From Listeria welshimeri serovar 6b str. SLCC5334 (GTDB taxonomy: Bacteria; Bacillota; Bacilli; Lactobacillales; Listeriaceae): a stretch of DNA of 64,000 nt. The translations under genes were made by a program, and so were the position numbers. The notes below the pieces were generated by a model that saw only the letters and a list, made by a program, of their open reading frames with translations, was not told the DNA's origin and did no database searches. Location: NCBI RefSeq assembly GCF_000060285.1, contig NC_008555.1, positions 806,001-870,000 on the forward strand. The letters run 5' to 3'. Shown in pieces: positions 19,077 to 26,862 of this stretch (positions are counted from its first letter, which is position 1; every line of letters starts with the position of its first letter).

Positions 19077-19415
19077 ACATGACTCCACGATTTACATTGG
19101 AACAGAGTGGCAAGTGAAAGGCACAATTGATAAAGACGGCAATCCAGTGTATTTTGAAGATATGACGGGATATAGTCAAGGTACGTACGAAGTCAAGTAT
19201 AGTTATGATGGTGTAACGAACGTGGTAACAGGCATAGTTAGGGACAAACAGAAAGAGTTTAAACCAAGTAATGGTAACAATAAAGATCAAAATACTGGGA
19301 AAAATGCTTTATCTCAGACTGGAGAACAAACACTATATGGACACTGACTGGACTCTTGACAGTTCTTTTATCATTAATTTATTTAGTGAGAAAAAGAAAA
19401 ATCTCATTAAGATAA
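19077..19415 (+). pseudogene. 3' remnant of a Big_3 / LPXTG surface protein gene
   Basis: Homology to the 219-bp repeats resumes at HDSTIYIGTEW, with in-frame internal losses: the NFDSA part and the VEGTVDTSKA part are missing. Then comes a hydrophilic stretch, a damaged sortase motif LSQTGE (Pro changed to Ser), and after a frameshift near 19335 a hydrophobic segment with RKRK tail ending at 19415. No start codon or RBS fits. It joins well, apart from about 48 bp, to the truncated end of the gene at 9782-11824. Confidence 0.8.
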
Positions 19416-19532
19416 CGCTGATTTGAATGCAGCGATTAAAATGTAAGATAATGTTTAAAATAAGCTGCTAATATTTCAAATTCGGTTTCATATTTTTTCT
19501 TCCCTCCTATTTAGTATGTAGGAGGGATTTTT

Positions 19533-19988
19533 ATGCTCAGTATAGAAGAGGAAAAAAGAATTATTTATGAACTGATGCGAGAACTAATTATAGAACGGAG
19601 GGAACTAAGTAAACATTATTACGAGCTCAAGCAACAGTTAGATGACTTAGGTAATAGTAATGATTTATTAGTAAATAAAGAACATAGACCTATGTCTGTA
19701 CTTGAAAAAGAAAAAATAAGGGATAGTGATTATATTCATCGAAACAATAAAAATTCTCATCATATATCATTTGATCGCATATCTAAAAATATTTTGTCTG
19801 TTTTAAAAGAGAGTCCAGTACCATTGAGCAATAAACAGATAGCAGAGAAATTAACAACTGGATACGAGCTAAATGTTAGTTACTCAAATTTGACAAATAA
19901 CATTTTACCCAAGATGTTAAAGGAACGATCACTTCCAATAGAAAAAGCATATCGTGGTTATTGGCAATATCGTTTGTCAAAATTATAA
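19533..19988 (+). CDS. ICE regulatory protein with C-terminal winged-helix-like domain
   Basis: A 151-aa hydrophilic protein of no recognised named family. The N-terminal half is charged and helical (probable coiled coil, residues 1-45). The C-terminal half (about 78-150: FDRISKNILSVLKES, NKQIAEKLTTG) reads like a winged helix. RBS TAGGAGGG precedes the ATG. It lies just upstream of the Orf7-like sigma gene, so a role in ICE gene control is plausible but inferred. Confidence 0.65.
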   Translation: MLSIEEEKRIIYELMRELIIERRELSKHYYELKQQLDDLGNSNDLLVNKEHRPMSVLEKEKIRDSDYIHRNNKNSHHISFDRISKNILSVLKESPVPLSNKQIAEKLTTGYELNVSYSNLTNNILPKMLKERSLPIEKAYRGYWQYRLSKL

Positions 19989-20004
19989 AGGGAGGATATA
20001 CGGC

Positions 20005-20400
20005 ATGAAAACAGAAATGGATTTCACCTATATCTTTATCTGCTATGTCTCTGTTACCCTTCAACGCCAAGCGACTGCTTTTTATAAAAAACAGGGTAAA
20101 TTATTTAGTTATGAGTCACTAGAATTTATTGAGTCAAAAGAAATGGAGGAAGCAATACAATACCAATATGGAAATAAGCAATTAACTCCCGAAAAACTAA
20201 TTGAATTAGAATATAGAAACGAAAAAATTTATACTAGTTTAGCTTCATTAACAGAAGTAGAACAGTATATTTTAAAAGAAAAGCACGTGAAACAACGATC
20301 TGATGCATCAATTGGAAAAGACATGCAAATTAGTGGACAAATGGTTTCTAGAAAAAAGCGTCAAGCGTATGCCAAACTGAAAAAGTTACTTTCATTGTAA
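20005..20400 (+). CDS. Orf7-like sigma-70-related regulator of the ICE
   Basis: A 131-aa protein. The C-terminal part (LASLTEVEQYILKEKHVKQRSDASIGKDMQ..., about residues 75-130) is a sigma region 4-like helix-turn-helix, as in Orf7 of Tn916. I chose ATG 20005 because AAAGGGAGG lies 9 bases upstream. In Tn916 the orf7/orf8 pair controls excision and transfer genes; here the Orf8-like gene follows in the same way. Confidence 0.8.
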   Translation: MKTEMDFTYIFICYVSVTLQRQATAFYKKQGKLFSYESLEFIESKEMEEAIQYQYGNKQLTPEKLIELEYRNEKIYTSLASLTEVEQYILKEKHVKQRSDASIGKDMQISGQMVSRKKRQAYAKLKKLLSL

Positions 20401-20421
20401 CAAAAGAACACCGCAATAAAT

Positions 20422-20468
20422 CTCCACCTTGAACTTTTCAATCCCTTAAATTAAAAGTTAAGGTGGAG
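20422..20468 (+). promoter_or_regulatory. Hairpin that hides the RBS of the Orf8-like gene
   Basis: A 16-bp stem (CTCCACCTT-AACTTTT with AAAAGTTAAGGTGGAG) has one bulged G at 20431 and a 14-base loop. The right arm contains the whole Shine-Dalgarno AGGTGGAG (20461-20468), 5 bases before the ATG at 20474. With no T run after it, it looks like a translational switch rather than a terminator. Confidence 0.7.
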
Positions 20469-20473
20469 TGAAT

Positions 20474-20686
20474 ATGGAAAAGAAGAATTTAGTTCCGCTT
20501 ATTCGCTTGGCTCAACAAGGAGATAAGCAGGCGTTACTTGAACTGTTTTTAAACTTTGAACCTTCAATTATTAAACATTCAATACGATATTCAACTTTTA
20601 TCAATGAGGATTGTTACCAAGAGTTAGCTACTCAATTTATCATAGCTGTTCAATCGTTTGATTTCAGTAAATATGAAGATAAATAA
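20474..20686 (+). CDS. Orf8-like helix-turn-helix protein of the ICE
   Basis: A 70-aa protein (LIRLAQQGDKQALLELFLNFEPSI...) matching the short Orf8/HTH-type proteins of Tn916 elements, related to the N-terminal region of sigma factors. ATG 20474 is preferred to GTG 20468, which lies inside the RBS. It follows the Orf7-like gene by 73 bases that form the RBS-masking hairpin, so its translation is probably controlled. Confidence 0.78.
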   Translation: MEKKNLVPLIRLAQQGDKQALLELFLNFEPSIIKHSIRYSTFINEDCYQELATQFIIAVQSFDFSKYEDK

Positions 20687-20690
20687 AAAT

Positions 20691-20736
20691 GAAGCAGGAA
20701 TTTTGAAATTTAGGTTTCAAAGTTTCTGCTTCTTGC
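20691..20736 (+). terminator. Hairpin after the Orf8-like gene
   Basis: Stem GAAGCAG-GAA-TTTGAAA with TTTCAAA-TTT-CTGCTTC (a mismatch or bulge in the middle), starting 5 bases after the stop. The T run is weak. Confidence 0.6.
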
Positions 20737-21050
20737 TATTTACTCTATGAAGGCGAAAATAATGCCGATTGTTCCTTGAAAATTGAATACTGAACTTTTA
20801 AATTACGTTTGCTGTTACCAGAGCTACAGCGTGACTACGCCACGACTTGAATGAGCGATATTTAGTTAATGCAGGATTTGATTTAGGTAATCAAGTTGCA
20901 ATGATGGTGACAGAAGATAATGATACTTCCGCAAGGCTCCCGTGGACTGAGGAGAGGTGAAATTCCTATGTGCTTTACCTAAAGCGATTTAAAAGTGATA
21001 GATTTGGACTCTTTCCTAACAATATTCGTTTAAAGCGAGGCGAAAAAATC
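20737..21050. other. Gene-poor stretch with a SymE-like fragment
   Basis: The only protein-like signal is a short frame without a start (about 20836-20958, +) reading NERYLVNAGFDLGNQVAMM, which resembles the core of SymE-type toxins (recalled). It has stops at both ends and looks like a gene fragment. The remainder leads into the DUF3173 gene; an alternative GTG start for that gene lies at 20970. Confidence 0.4.
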
Positions 21051-21254
21051 ATGCAAGCATGTTTTGAAGCTATGGTAGGTTGTAAAGAATTAATTGAATT
21101 AGGATTTAAACCACATCAAGCAAAACAAATTATACGAGAATGTAAAGAGTATTTAGCCCAAGTAGAAGGAATAGATTTTTACTATAATCGTCAAGTCAGC
21201 ATTGTACCAGCGAGAGTTGTTGAAAAATTATTCAATATACAAGTGTCGGGATAA
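21051..21254 (+). CDS. DUF3173-type protein beside the integrase
   Basis: A 67-aa protein (ELIELGFKPHQAKQIIRECKEYL ...) matching DUF3173, a family usually found just upstream of ICE tyrosine integrases and likely to act like an excisionase. I chose ATG 21051 because the domain fills this length; the frame remains open to a GTG at 20970 with a GGAGAGG upstream, so a 94-aa form is possible. The integrase follows after 51 bases. Confidence 0.72.
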   Translation: MQACFEAMVGCKELIELGFKPHQAKQIIRECKEYLAQVEGIDFYYNRQVSIVPARVVEKLFNIQVSG

Positions 21255-21259
21255 GTATT

Positions 21260-21281
21260 ATAATGAGATTAGGCTCATTAT
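21260..21281. repeat. Short perfect hairpin between DUF3173 gene and integrase
   Basis: ATAATGAG/CTCATTAT arms with a 6-base loop, just before the integrase RBS (CGAGGAG). Possibly a weak terminator or a binding site. Confidence 0.4.
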
Positions 21282-21305
21282 TCTCTATCCTAACGAGGAG
21301 AATAT

Positions 21306-22466
21306 ATGGTAAAAATTAACAATATATATCAAGATAAGAAAACAAAAAAATGGTTCTTTCGTGCATATCTAGGAACAGATATGGATGGTAAAAAAATCCA
21401 AAAAACAAAAAGAGGATATGGATCGCAAAGAGATGCTAAGAGAGGCTATGACCAATATATGCTTACTCATGGATTTCATCAAACTTTATCTTCACATCTA
21501 AGTTCTGCTAGTCAAATGACTTTTGAAGAATTCTATCGAATACGTTTTGTTAATTGGTATGAAAAGCAAGTAAAAAGTCAAACATTCGAGAACGCCCAGT
21601 TCATTTTTGAAAAGAAAATGGAGTATTTCTATCGAATGCGAATAAGAGATATTAGTAGTCAGGATATTGAGGATTGGATGCATGAATTAAGCCAAACAGC
21701 GACTAGAAATTCTAGGAAACAAGAAGAAATCACAACATTGTCTAGAACCTATATTAATCGCATTCTAGGACATCTGAGAATTATTTTGAATCGAGCTGTT
21801 AAAGAAGGTTTGATTGAGCGAAATCCAGTAGATAGCGTGTCTTATTTCCCAAAAGAAAATAATAAAGTTGAATTTTGGGAAATTGAAGAGTTTCAAAAAG
21901 TGATGGCTATGATTCCTGAAAATTCTATTCAGAATCAACATAGAAAAATCATATATGAAATGCTTTTCTATACTGGACTACGAATTGGAGAACTTCAAGC
22001 TTTGTCTTGGGAAAATGTTAACTTTGAGAAAAATCAGATAACAGTTGAGAAGACACTTATCTATCAAGGTAAAAACGATTGGTACTTTTCTACACCTAAA
22101 ACCAATAAGTCTTATCGAACTATTAGTATTGGAAAGACTCTCAGTAAAAGATTGAAGAAGTGGCAAGAACTACAAAGAATGATTGGAAACTTTGAATACA
22201 TGTCGCAATTAGACGGAACATTTACGCCATCCTATTCGTTTTCTAATTGGTTAAAGGACTCTGCAAGAAAAGCTGGTGTCATTCCAATTAAGCTTCATGC
22301 CTTACGACATTCTCATGTAGCCTTGTTAATCGACCAGAATATTCAACCGCTTGTGATACAAGAGAGATTAGGACATGCGAATATACAGATTACTTTGGGA
22401 ACATATGGACATCTTTATGCGAAGTCTGATAGCCAAGTTGTTGATGTTCTGGACAAGATAATCTGA
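21306..22466 (+). CDS. int: Tyrosine integrase of the ICE
   Basis: A 386-aa site-specific recombinase that excises and inserts the element. It has an N-terminal arm-binding domain (AP2-like, about residues 1-60), a core-binding SAM-like domain (about 75-175) and the catalytic domain. The catalytic residues are visible: Arg in YTGLRIGELQAL, Lys in TPKTNKSYRT, HALRH, LGH and the Tyr in TLGTYGHLY. It is the last gene of the element, as in Tn916. Open and apparently intact. The attachment site should lie within the following 186 bases, but cannot be placed without the left end. Confidence 0.95.
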   Translation: MVKINNIYQDKKTKKWFFRAYLGTDMDGKKIQKTKRGYGSQRDAKRGYDQYMLTHGFHQTLSSHLSSASQMTFEEFYRIRFVNWYEKQVKSQTFENAQFIFEKKMEYFYRMRIRDISSQDIEDWMHELSQTATRNSRKQEEITTLSRTYINRILGHLRIILNRAVKEGLIERNPVDSVSYFPKENNKVEFWEIEEFQKVMAMIPENSIQNQHRKIIYEMLFYTGLRIGELQALSWENVNFEKNQITVEKTLIYQGKNDWYFSTPKTNKSYRTISIGKTLSKRLKKWQELQRMIGNFEYMSQLDGTFTPSYSFSNWLKDSARKAGVIPIKLHALRHSHVALLIDQNIQPLVIQERLGHANIQITLGTYGHLYAKSDSQVVDVLDKII

Positions 22467-22652
22467 ATAAAGCAATCTCAGGAATAGTAAAAGTAAACCA
22501 ATTGTTCTGAGTTTTCCAATATTCTACCAATGCTGTTAAGAATGTTGATATATCAACGGACTTTACCCATTATTTCCTGTTTAAGATGTATCGGAAGTAA
22601 TTGATTTTCAATGAAAAATGGTAATAATTTATAAAATGTAAAAAACTCTCTA
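22467..22652. other. Probable right end of the ICE (attR region)
   Basis: 186 non-coding, AT-rich bases between the integrase stop and the 3' end of the rpiR pseudogene. The ICE/chromosome junction should lie here. With no left end in the window, the direct repeat that would define the junction cannot be identified. Confidence 0.5.
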
Positions 22653-22675
22653 TTAATTAATAGGGAGTTTTTTAT
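22638..22675. terminator. Bidirectional terminator at the end of the rpiR pseudogene
   Basis: An A-rich run, AACTCTCTATT/AATAGGGAGTT arms (one mismatch) and a T run. It overlaps the last codons of the rpiR frame and would work in both directions. Confidence 0.65.
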
Positions 22676-23428
22676 TTTCATGATGTTTATTCATTCGAAT
22701 CACATATGAATCTAGTAAGATTCGTGCAATTACAGATAATGGTAAGCGAGAACGAACTTCGTAATCTGGGAAAAAGGATATTTCTGATTTGAAACCTACT
22801 AAAACCAATTCAGAAAGCATGGAGAGAGGGCTTTCTTTATTTGTTGTAATTGTAATAGTTCCAATTTCTTTATTATAGCAATTTTTAGCAGCATCTATAA
22901 GTTCTTCCGTCTCTCCATTTAAGGAAACGAAAATTACTGTATCCGTTTTTTTTAGATGTTGGCTCATAATTTTAATGATATTCGGATCTGTGTGTAGCTC
23001 ACAATATTTATTAGCCAATTGAAACTTTATTTTCATTTCTTCAGCAATAAATTCAGAAAATGCTCTTGCAAAAATAATGATTCTTTCAGAGCTTTCAATT
23101 TTTTGTATAGCATCTTCAATGACGCCAGTGTTAATCATGTTTAATGTTCTTATAACCTCTTGCTCATTTTTTAGGATAGAACTTTTTATTTCAGTATCAA
23201 TTTTTTCAACATTTGAAAAATTAATGGTAGTGTTTTGTTCATCTTTCAAATGGTGTTTAAAAGCAGTAAAGCCTTCATATCCTTTTTTCTTCATTGTTCT
23301 AACAATAGTCGAAGTAGAAACATTGGCTAATTCACTTAACTAACAATAGAAAGGTTTGGAATTTTATTTATATTTTTTGTTATAAACTTCCAAAGATATT
23401 TTTCTGTTTCACTTAATCTGGAATCCAT
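22653..23428 (-). pseudogene. RpiR-family sugar-phosphate regulator, frameshifted
   Basis: The C-terminal 213 residues form a normal RpiR layout: end of the helix-turn-helix, then a SIS sugar-phosphate domain (with RIIIFARAFSEFI and TVIFVSLNGETEELI). The N-terminus starts at ATG 23428 with AAAGGAG (MDSRLSETEKYLWKF...) but meets a stop after NLSIVS; the true continuation (LSELANVSTSTIVRTM) is in another frame. One base is missing, or two are extra, near 23336-23346, inside the helix-turn-helix. It is divergent from the lacC operon, which it would normally control. Either the operon is now unregulated or this is a sequencing error. Confidence 0.85.
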
Positions 23429-23495
23429 TATGTAACTCCTTTCACTGTATATCTATATTGTAATTTTAATAATCTAGAAAAGCAACTTTTGATTT

Positions 23496-23514
23496 TAAGT
23501 AAATTATTTACTTA
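23496..23514. promoter_or_regulatory. 19-bp palindrome in the rpiR/lacC promoter region
   Basis: TAAGTAAAT-T-ATTTACTTA, two perfect 9-bp arms. It lies between the divergent rpiR and lacC genes and is a candidate regulator site. Confidence 0.5.
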
Positions 23515-23552
23515 GAAAAACTTTTCAGCATTTTCAGCTGATTTAGAAAACA

Positions 23553-23575
23553 TTTTCATATGAAAACGATTCATA
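23553..23575. promoter_or_regulatory. 14-bp palindrome overlapping a possible cre site, upstream of lacC
   Basis: TTTTCATATGAAAA (23553-23566) is a perfect palindrome. It overlaps ATGAAAACGATTCATA (23560-23575), which fits the CcpA consensus WTGAAARCGYTTWNNW with two mismatches. It lies 30-50 bases before the lacC start, so a combination of sugar-phosphate and carbon-catabolite control is plausible. Confidence 0.45.
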
Positions 23576-23603
23576 ATGTAGATATAGATGGGAGGGGAGA
23601 AAG

Positions 23604-24533
23604 TTGTCCAAGATTTATACATGTACCTTAAATTTAGCCATTGATTTGTTTATAGAAACTGATTCTTTGAAACCATTTGTTGTTAATCGTACAAAAGATG
23701 ATGATATTCAGGCAAATGGAAAAGGAGTAAATGTTTCTCTTGTGCTAAAAATGTTGGGTATTTGTAATACTGCATTAGGCTTTAAAGCTGGCTTTACTGG
23801 TCAGTATATAGAAGATTTTCTAAAAGAAAAAGAAATTAGCAGCGATTTTATTGAAGTACCAGGTTTAACAAGAATTAATGTTTTTACACAAGTTAATGAT
23901 GCTCAGGAAGAATTTAAGCTAGTCAACAAAGGTCCAGTAATTCCAAATGAAAGTATTCACCAATTTTTAAAACAAATTGAACAACTGAAAGCAGGAGATT
24001 TTCTTTGTGTGTCAGGTAGTTTACCTAGGGGGATTTCTCAAGACATATTAGTAGAAATTGCTCGACGTTGTTACAATCAAAAAGTTTCTTTGGTAATAGA
24101 TAGTAGTTATCAAGAAGTGTTGGAATGTCTAAAATACAAACCTTTTTTACTAAAACCAAATGAAGAAGAACTTGCTACTTGGTTTAATGTTCCTATTAAC
24201 TCCAAAAAAGATTATTTATACTATGGAAAAAAACTTTTAGAATTAGGCGCCCAGAATGTATTACTTTCTTTGGGTGGAGAAGGAGCCTATTTATTTAGCG
24301 GCAATTCTATATTGTATGGAAATTCTCCTAAAGGTAAGGTAGTGAATACTGCATGCGCGGGAGATACTTTGCTAGGAACTTTTTTAGGCGGTGTGTTAAA
24401 AAAAGAATCTTTATCTATGACACTAAAGAAAAGTCTGGCAGCAGGTAGTTCAACTGCATTTAGACAAGGCCTAACTGATTTTTCAGATGTAGAAATATTA
24501 GAACAAGAAATAGCCATTTATAAAGAAACATAA
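23604..24533 (+). CDS. lacC: LacC-type sugar-phosphate kinase (PfkB family)
   Basis: A 309-aa PfkB/ribokinase-family kinase of the tagatose-6-phosphate/1-phosphofructokinase branch. The N-terminal TLNLAIDLF and GKGVNVSLVLK motifs and the C-terminal catalytic/anion-hole motif (ACAGDTLLGTFLGG, with the base Asp) are seen. It would phosphorylate a ketose phosphate to a bisphosphate, which the neighbouring aldolase splits. Start TTG at 23604 with GGAGGGGAG. First gene of the operon; sugar specificity cannot be read from sequence. Confidence 0.85.
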   Translation: MSKIYTCTLNLAIDLFIETDSLKPFVVNRTKDDDIQANGKGVNVSLVLKMLGICNTALGFKAGFTGQYIEDFLKEKEISSDFIEVPGLTRINVFTQVNDAQEEFKLVNKGPVIPNESIHQFLKQIEQLKAGDFLCVSGSLPRGISQDILVEIARRCYNQKVSLVIDSSYQEVLECLKYKPFLLKPNEEELATWFNVPINSKKDYLYYGKKLLELGAQNVLLSLGGEGAYLFSGNSILYGNSPKGKVVNTACAGDTLLGTFLGGVLKKESLSMTLKKSLAAGSSTAFRQGLTDFSDVEILEQEIAIYKET

Positions 24534-24551
24534 GATTTTCTCCATAAATAA

Positions 24552-24746
24552 ATAGATGAAACGGCCTTATATTCTACTTTAAAAGTACAAATACAATTGT
24601 TCTTAATGGTTCTTTCACACACAAAAACGACTTCGAACCAAATACTTAAATATTCTTTTCAAGTTGCGCGGTCACGTATTTTATCTATTTCTGCAACTAT
24701 TGAAAAAGAAACTAGTAATATTTTTTTAGAAAAAATGGAGGTTTAA
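24552..24746 (+). other. Possible gene remnant between lacC and lacD
   Basis: A frame of 64 codons without ATG, ending in TAA just before lacD (contains YSFQVARSRILSISATIEKE and ends IFLEKMEV). The composition looks protein-like, yet no start or RBS is present and I do not recognise the family. It may be the 3' end of a deleted gene. The lacD RBS (TGGAGG) lies in its last codons. Confidence 0.35.
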
Positions 24747-24750
24747 TCAA

Positions 24751-25758
24751 ATGAAAAAAATTAGTATCAATCGATTACAAAAATTAAAGAATACAAGTAA
24801 TGACAAGGGGATTATTGGTGCGTTAGCAATTGATCAGCGCGGTGCTTTGAAAAAAATGATTAATAAATATAAAGATTCGACAGATAAAGATATTGAAGAT
24901 TTCAAGAGATTGGTTTCAGAAGAATTGACGCCTTATGCAACATCCATTTTGTTAGACCCTGAGTATGGATTACCCGCAGCGAAATCACGTTCTAATAGTG
25001 CAGGGTTATTGTTAGCTTATGAAAAAACTGGATATGATGCAACAACCCCTGGCCGTTTACCAGATTCTATAAACATTTGGTCAGTTAAACGTCTAAAAGA
25101 AGCAGGAGCAGACGCATGTAAATTTTTACTTTATTACGATGTCGATGAAAGTAATGAGATTAATGATCAAAAGAAAGCCTATATGGAACGCATTGGCTCA
25201 GAATGTGTGGCAGAAGAATTACCGTTCTTTTTGGAATTAATTTCTTATGATGCAACCATTCCTGATGCTAATTCAAAAGAATACGCTAAAGTGAAACCAC
25301 ATAAAGTCAATGAAATGATGAAAGAATTTTCGAAAGAACGTTATAATGTAGACGTTTTAAAAATGGAAGTGCCTGTAAATATGAATTATGTTGAAGGTTA
25401 TGGTAAAGAAGTAGTTTATTCTCGGGAAGAGGCTCTAAAATATTTCAAAGAACAAAGTGATGCAACCGATTTACCATTTATTTTCCTTAGTGCAGGTGTT
25501 AGTGCTGAATTATTCCAAGAAACACTGTACTTTGCTAAAGAAGCAGGTTCTACTTTTAATGGTGTATTGTGTGGCCGTGCAACGTGGGCAAATGGCGTAG
25601 AATCATTCGTTACAAAAGGAGAAGAAGCGGCACGTCAATGGTTACAAACGCAAGGGCGTAAAAATATTGAAGAATTAAATGCGGTATTAGCAGAAACAGC
25701 AAGTTCTTGGCATGCAAAAATTCAAGCAAATGAAACCCAAGGATCTCGTTTTTCTTAA
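24751..25758 (+). CDS. lacD: LacD-type tagatose-1,6-bisphosphate aldolase
   Basis: A 335-aa class I (Schiff-base) aldolase that splits a ketose bisphosphate into DHAP and glyceraldehyde-3-phosphate. Family motifs seen: [12 protein letters not shown] at the N-terminus, [11 protein letters not shown], the Lys in [10 protein letters not shown] (expected Schiff-base Lys) and ATWANGV. Length matches LacD proteins. It works with the LacC-type kinase upstream. A strong hairpin after it separates it from the Dha genes. Confidence 0.92.
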   Translation: MKKISINRLQKLKNTSNDKGIIGALAIDQRGALKKMINKYKDSTDKDIEDFKRLVSEELTPYATSILLDPEYGLPAAKSRSNSAGLLLAYEKTGYDATTPGRLPDSINIWSVKRLKEAGADACKFLLYYDVDESNEINDQKKAYMERIGSECVAEELPFFLELISYDATIPDANSKEYAKVKPHKVNEMMKEFSKERYNVDVLKMEVPVNMNYVEGYGKEVVYSREEALKYFKEQSDATDLPFIFLSAGVSAELFQETLYFAKEAGSTFNGVLCGRATWANGVESFVTKGEEAARQWLQTQGRKNIEELNAVLAETASSWHAKIQANETQGSRFS

Positions 25759-25764
25759 AATAAT

Positions 25765-25802
25765 AATCCTAAGAATGTTGGTATTCAGATATTCTTAGGA
25801 TT
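25765..25802 (+). terminator. Hairpin between lacD and the dhaK-like gene
   Basis: Perfect 12-bp arms AATCCTAAGAAT/ATTCTTAGGATT with a 14-base loop. Few Ts follow, so it may be a partial terminator or an RNA-stability element that sets the ratio of upstream to downstream expression. Confidence 0.6.
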
Positions 25803-25839
25803 AGTTTAAAATAGCTATAAATTCTTATAGAATAGAATA

Positions 25840-25855
25840 TTGTAAGCGCAATAAA
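25840..25855 (+). promoter_or_regulatory. Weak cre-like site before the dhaK-like gene
   Basis: TTGTAAGCGCAATAAA has the TGNAAGCG core of a cre site but deviates at three positions. It lies 21 bases before the start, near where a second promoter would be after the hairpin. Confidence 0.3.
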
Positions 25856-25876
25856 AATTAAAAAGGAGGAATTATA

Positions 25877-26845
25877 GTGCTTAATAAATTACGTAACCGC
25901 CATGTATTGATTGATAACACAGAAGATATAATTAAAAAAGAATTGCTTGGAATTATTAAAACAAGACCTAACTATTATGAATTAGTAGATGATGAATATG
26001 GTTTTGGCTTAATGTTAAAAAATCTGAATCAAGATAAAGTTGGCGTTATAGCTTCAGGAGGCGGTGGTTTAGGTCGTTTATTTCCCGCTGTGGTACATGA
26101 AAATTTAGCTGATGCAGTAAGCGCAGGAGAGATGGATACTGCCCCTAATTATTTTACTATTTATAATTTAGCTAAAAAAATTAATACAGGTAAAGGTGTT
26201 ATTCTTTTGACAAACAACTATAGCGGAGATGTCATGAATAATGAAATGGCCCAAGAAATGCTTGAAGCAGATGGAATTCCTGCAACCATTTGTAAAGTAA
26301 CAGATAATTTCTTTAGTTCTAAGGAAAAAAACAAACGATCAGGTTTGTCTGGAATTTTGACACTGATTAAAATTGCTCAAGCAGCTGCAAAAAAAGGATT
26401 AGACTTAAAGGAAGTTACGAGAATTGTTGAAAATGCGAATCAAAAACTAATTTCTGTAACTGTAATGGCTAGTGAAGAAGGCGTTCTTATGTATGGCAAA
26501 GGACTAGCTGATGAGCCCGCTAAATTTACTAGTGATTTTTCAGGTGAAAACGATTTGATTAAAGAACTTAGTAATTTTGTCATTGAGCAGATAAAAGAAG
26601 ATTCTACTAATAAAATTTCCATTCAATTAAATACAATGAAATATACTTCTTATATTGAAGGCAATGTTTTACTAAATGGGATAATGGATTATTTTTCTAA
26701 TGAAGGATTCGATGTTGTTTTAGCTAATGTAGGTGGATATTATGACATGTTTAACTATCCAGGAGTAATTTTAACAGTATTATCAGTAGATGAACAGACA
26801 CTAGAATTTATCAAACCTGTCACAAATTATGATTACACAATATAG
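25877..26845 (+). CDS. DhaK-like subunit lacking both catalytic histidines
   Basis: A 322-aa protein with the DhaK fold signature. It has GGKGV-type segment TGKGVILLTNNYSGDVMN, in which the conserved Asp (Asp109 of E. coli DhaK) is kept. Two active-site histidines are lost: the segment with His56 (GGGSGHEPAH in DhaK) reads GGGGLGRLFPAV, and the segment with the covalent His218 (GIHGEPG) reads KGLADEPA. So it cannot hold dihydroxyacetone in the usual hemiaminal. It may act on another substrate or be a regulatory subunit. GTG start with AAGGAGG; followed by membrane protein, DhaL and DhaM, which suggests a complete PEP-dependent kinase. Confidence 0.8.
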   Translation: MLNKLRNRHVLIDNTEDIIKKELLGIIKTRPNYYELVDDEYGFGLMLKNLNQDKVGVIASGGGGLGRLFPAVVHENLADAVSAGEMDTAPNYFTIYNLAKKINTGKGVILLTNNYSGDVMNNEMAQEMLEADGIPATICKVTDNFFSSKEKNKRSGLSGILTLIKIAQAAAKKGLDLKEVTRIVENANQKLISVTVMASEEGVLMYGKGLADEPAKFTSDFSGENDLIKELSNFVIEQIKEDSTNKISIQLNTMKYTSYIEGNVLLNGIMDYFSNEGFDVVLANVGGYYDMFNYPGVILTVLSVDEQTLEFIKPVTNYDYTI

Positions 26846-26862
26846 AAAAAGGAGAGATTAAT

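Noticed and set aside
22467-22652. Exact ICE attachment site
   Set aside because: The left end of the element is outside the window, so no direct repeat pair can be established.
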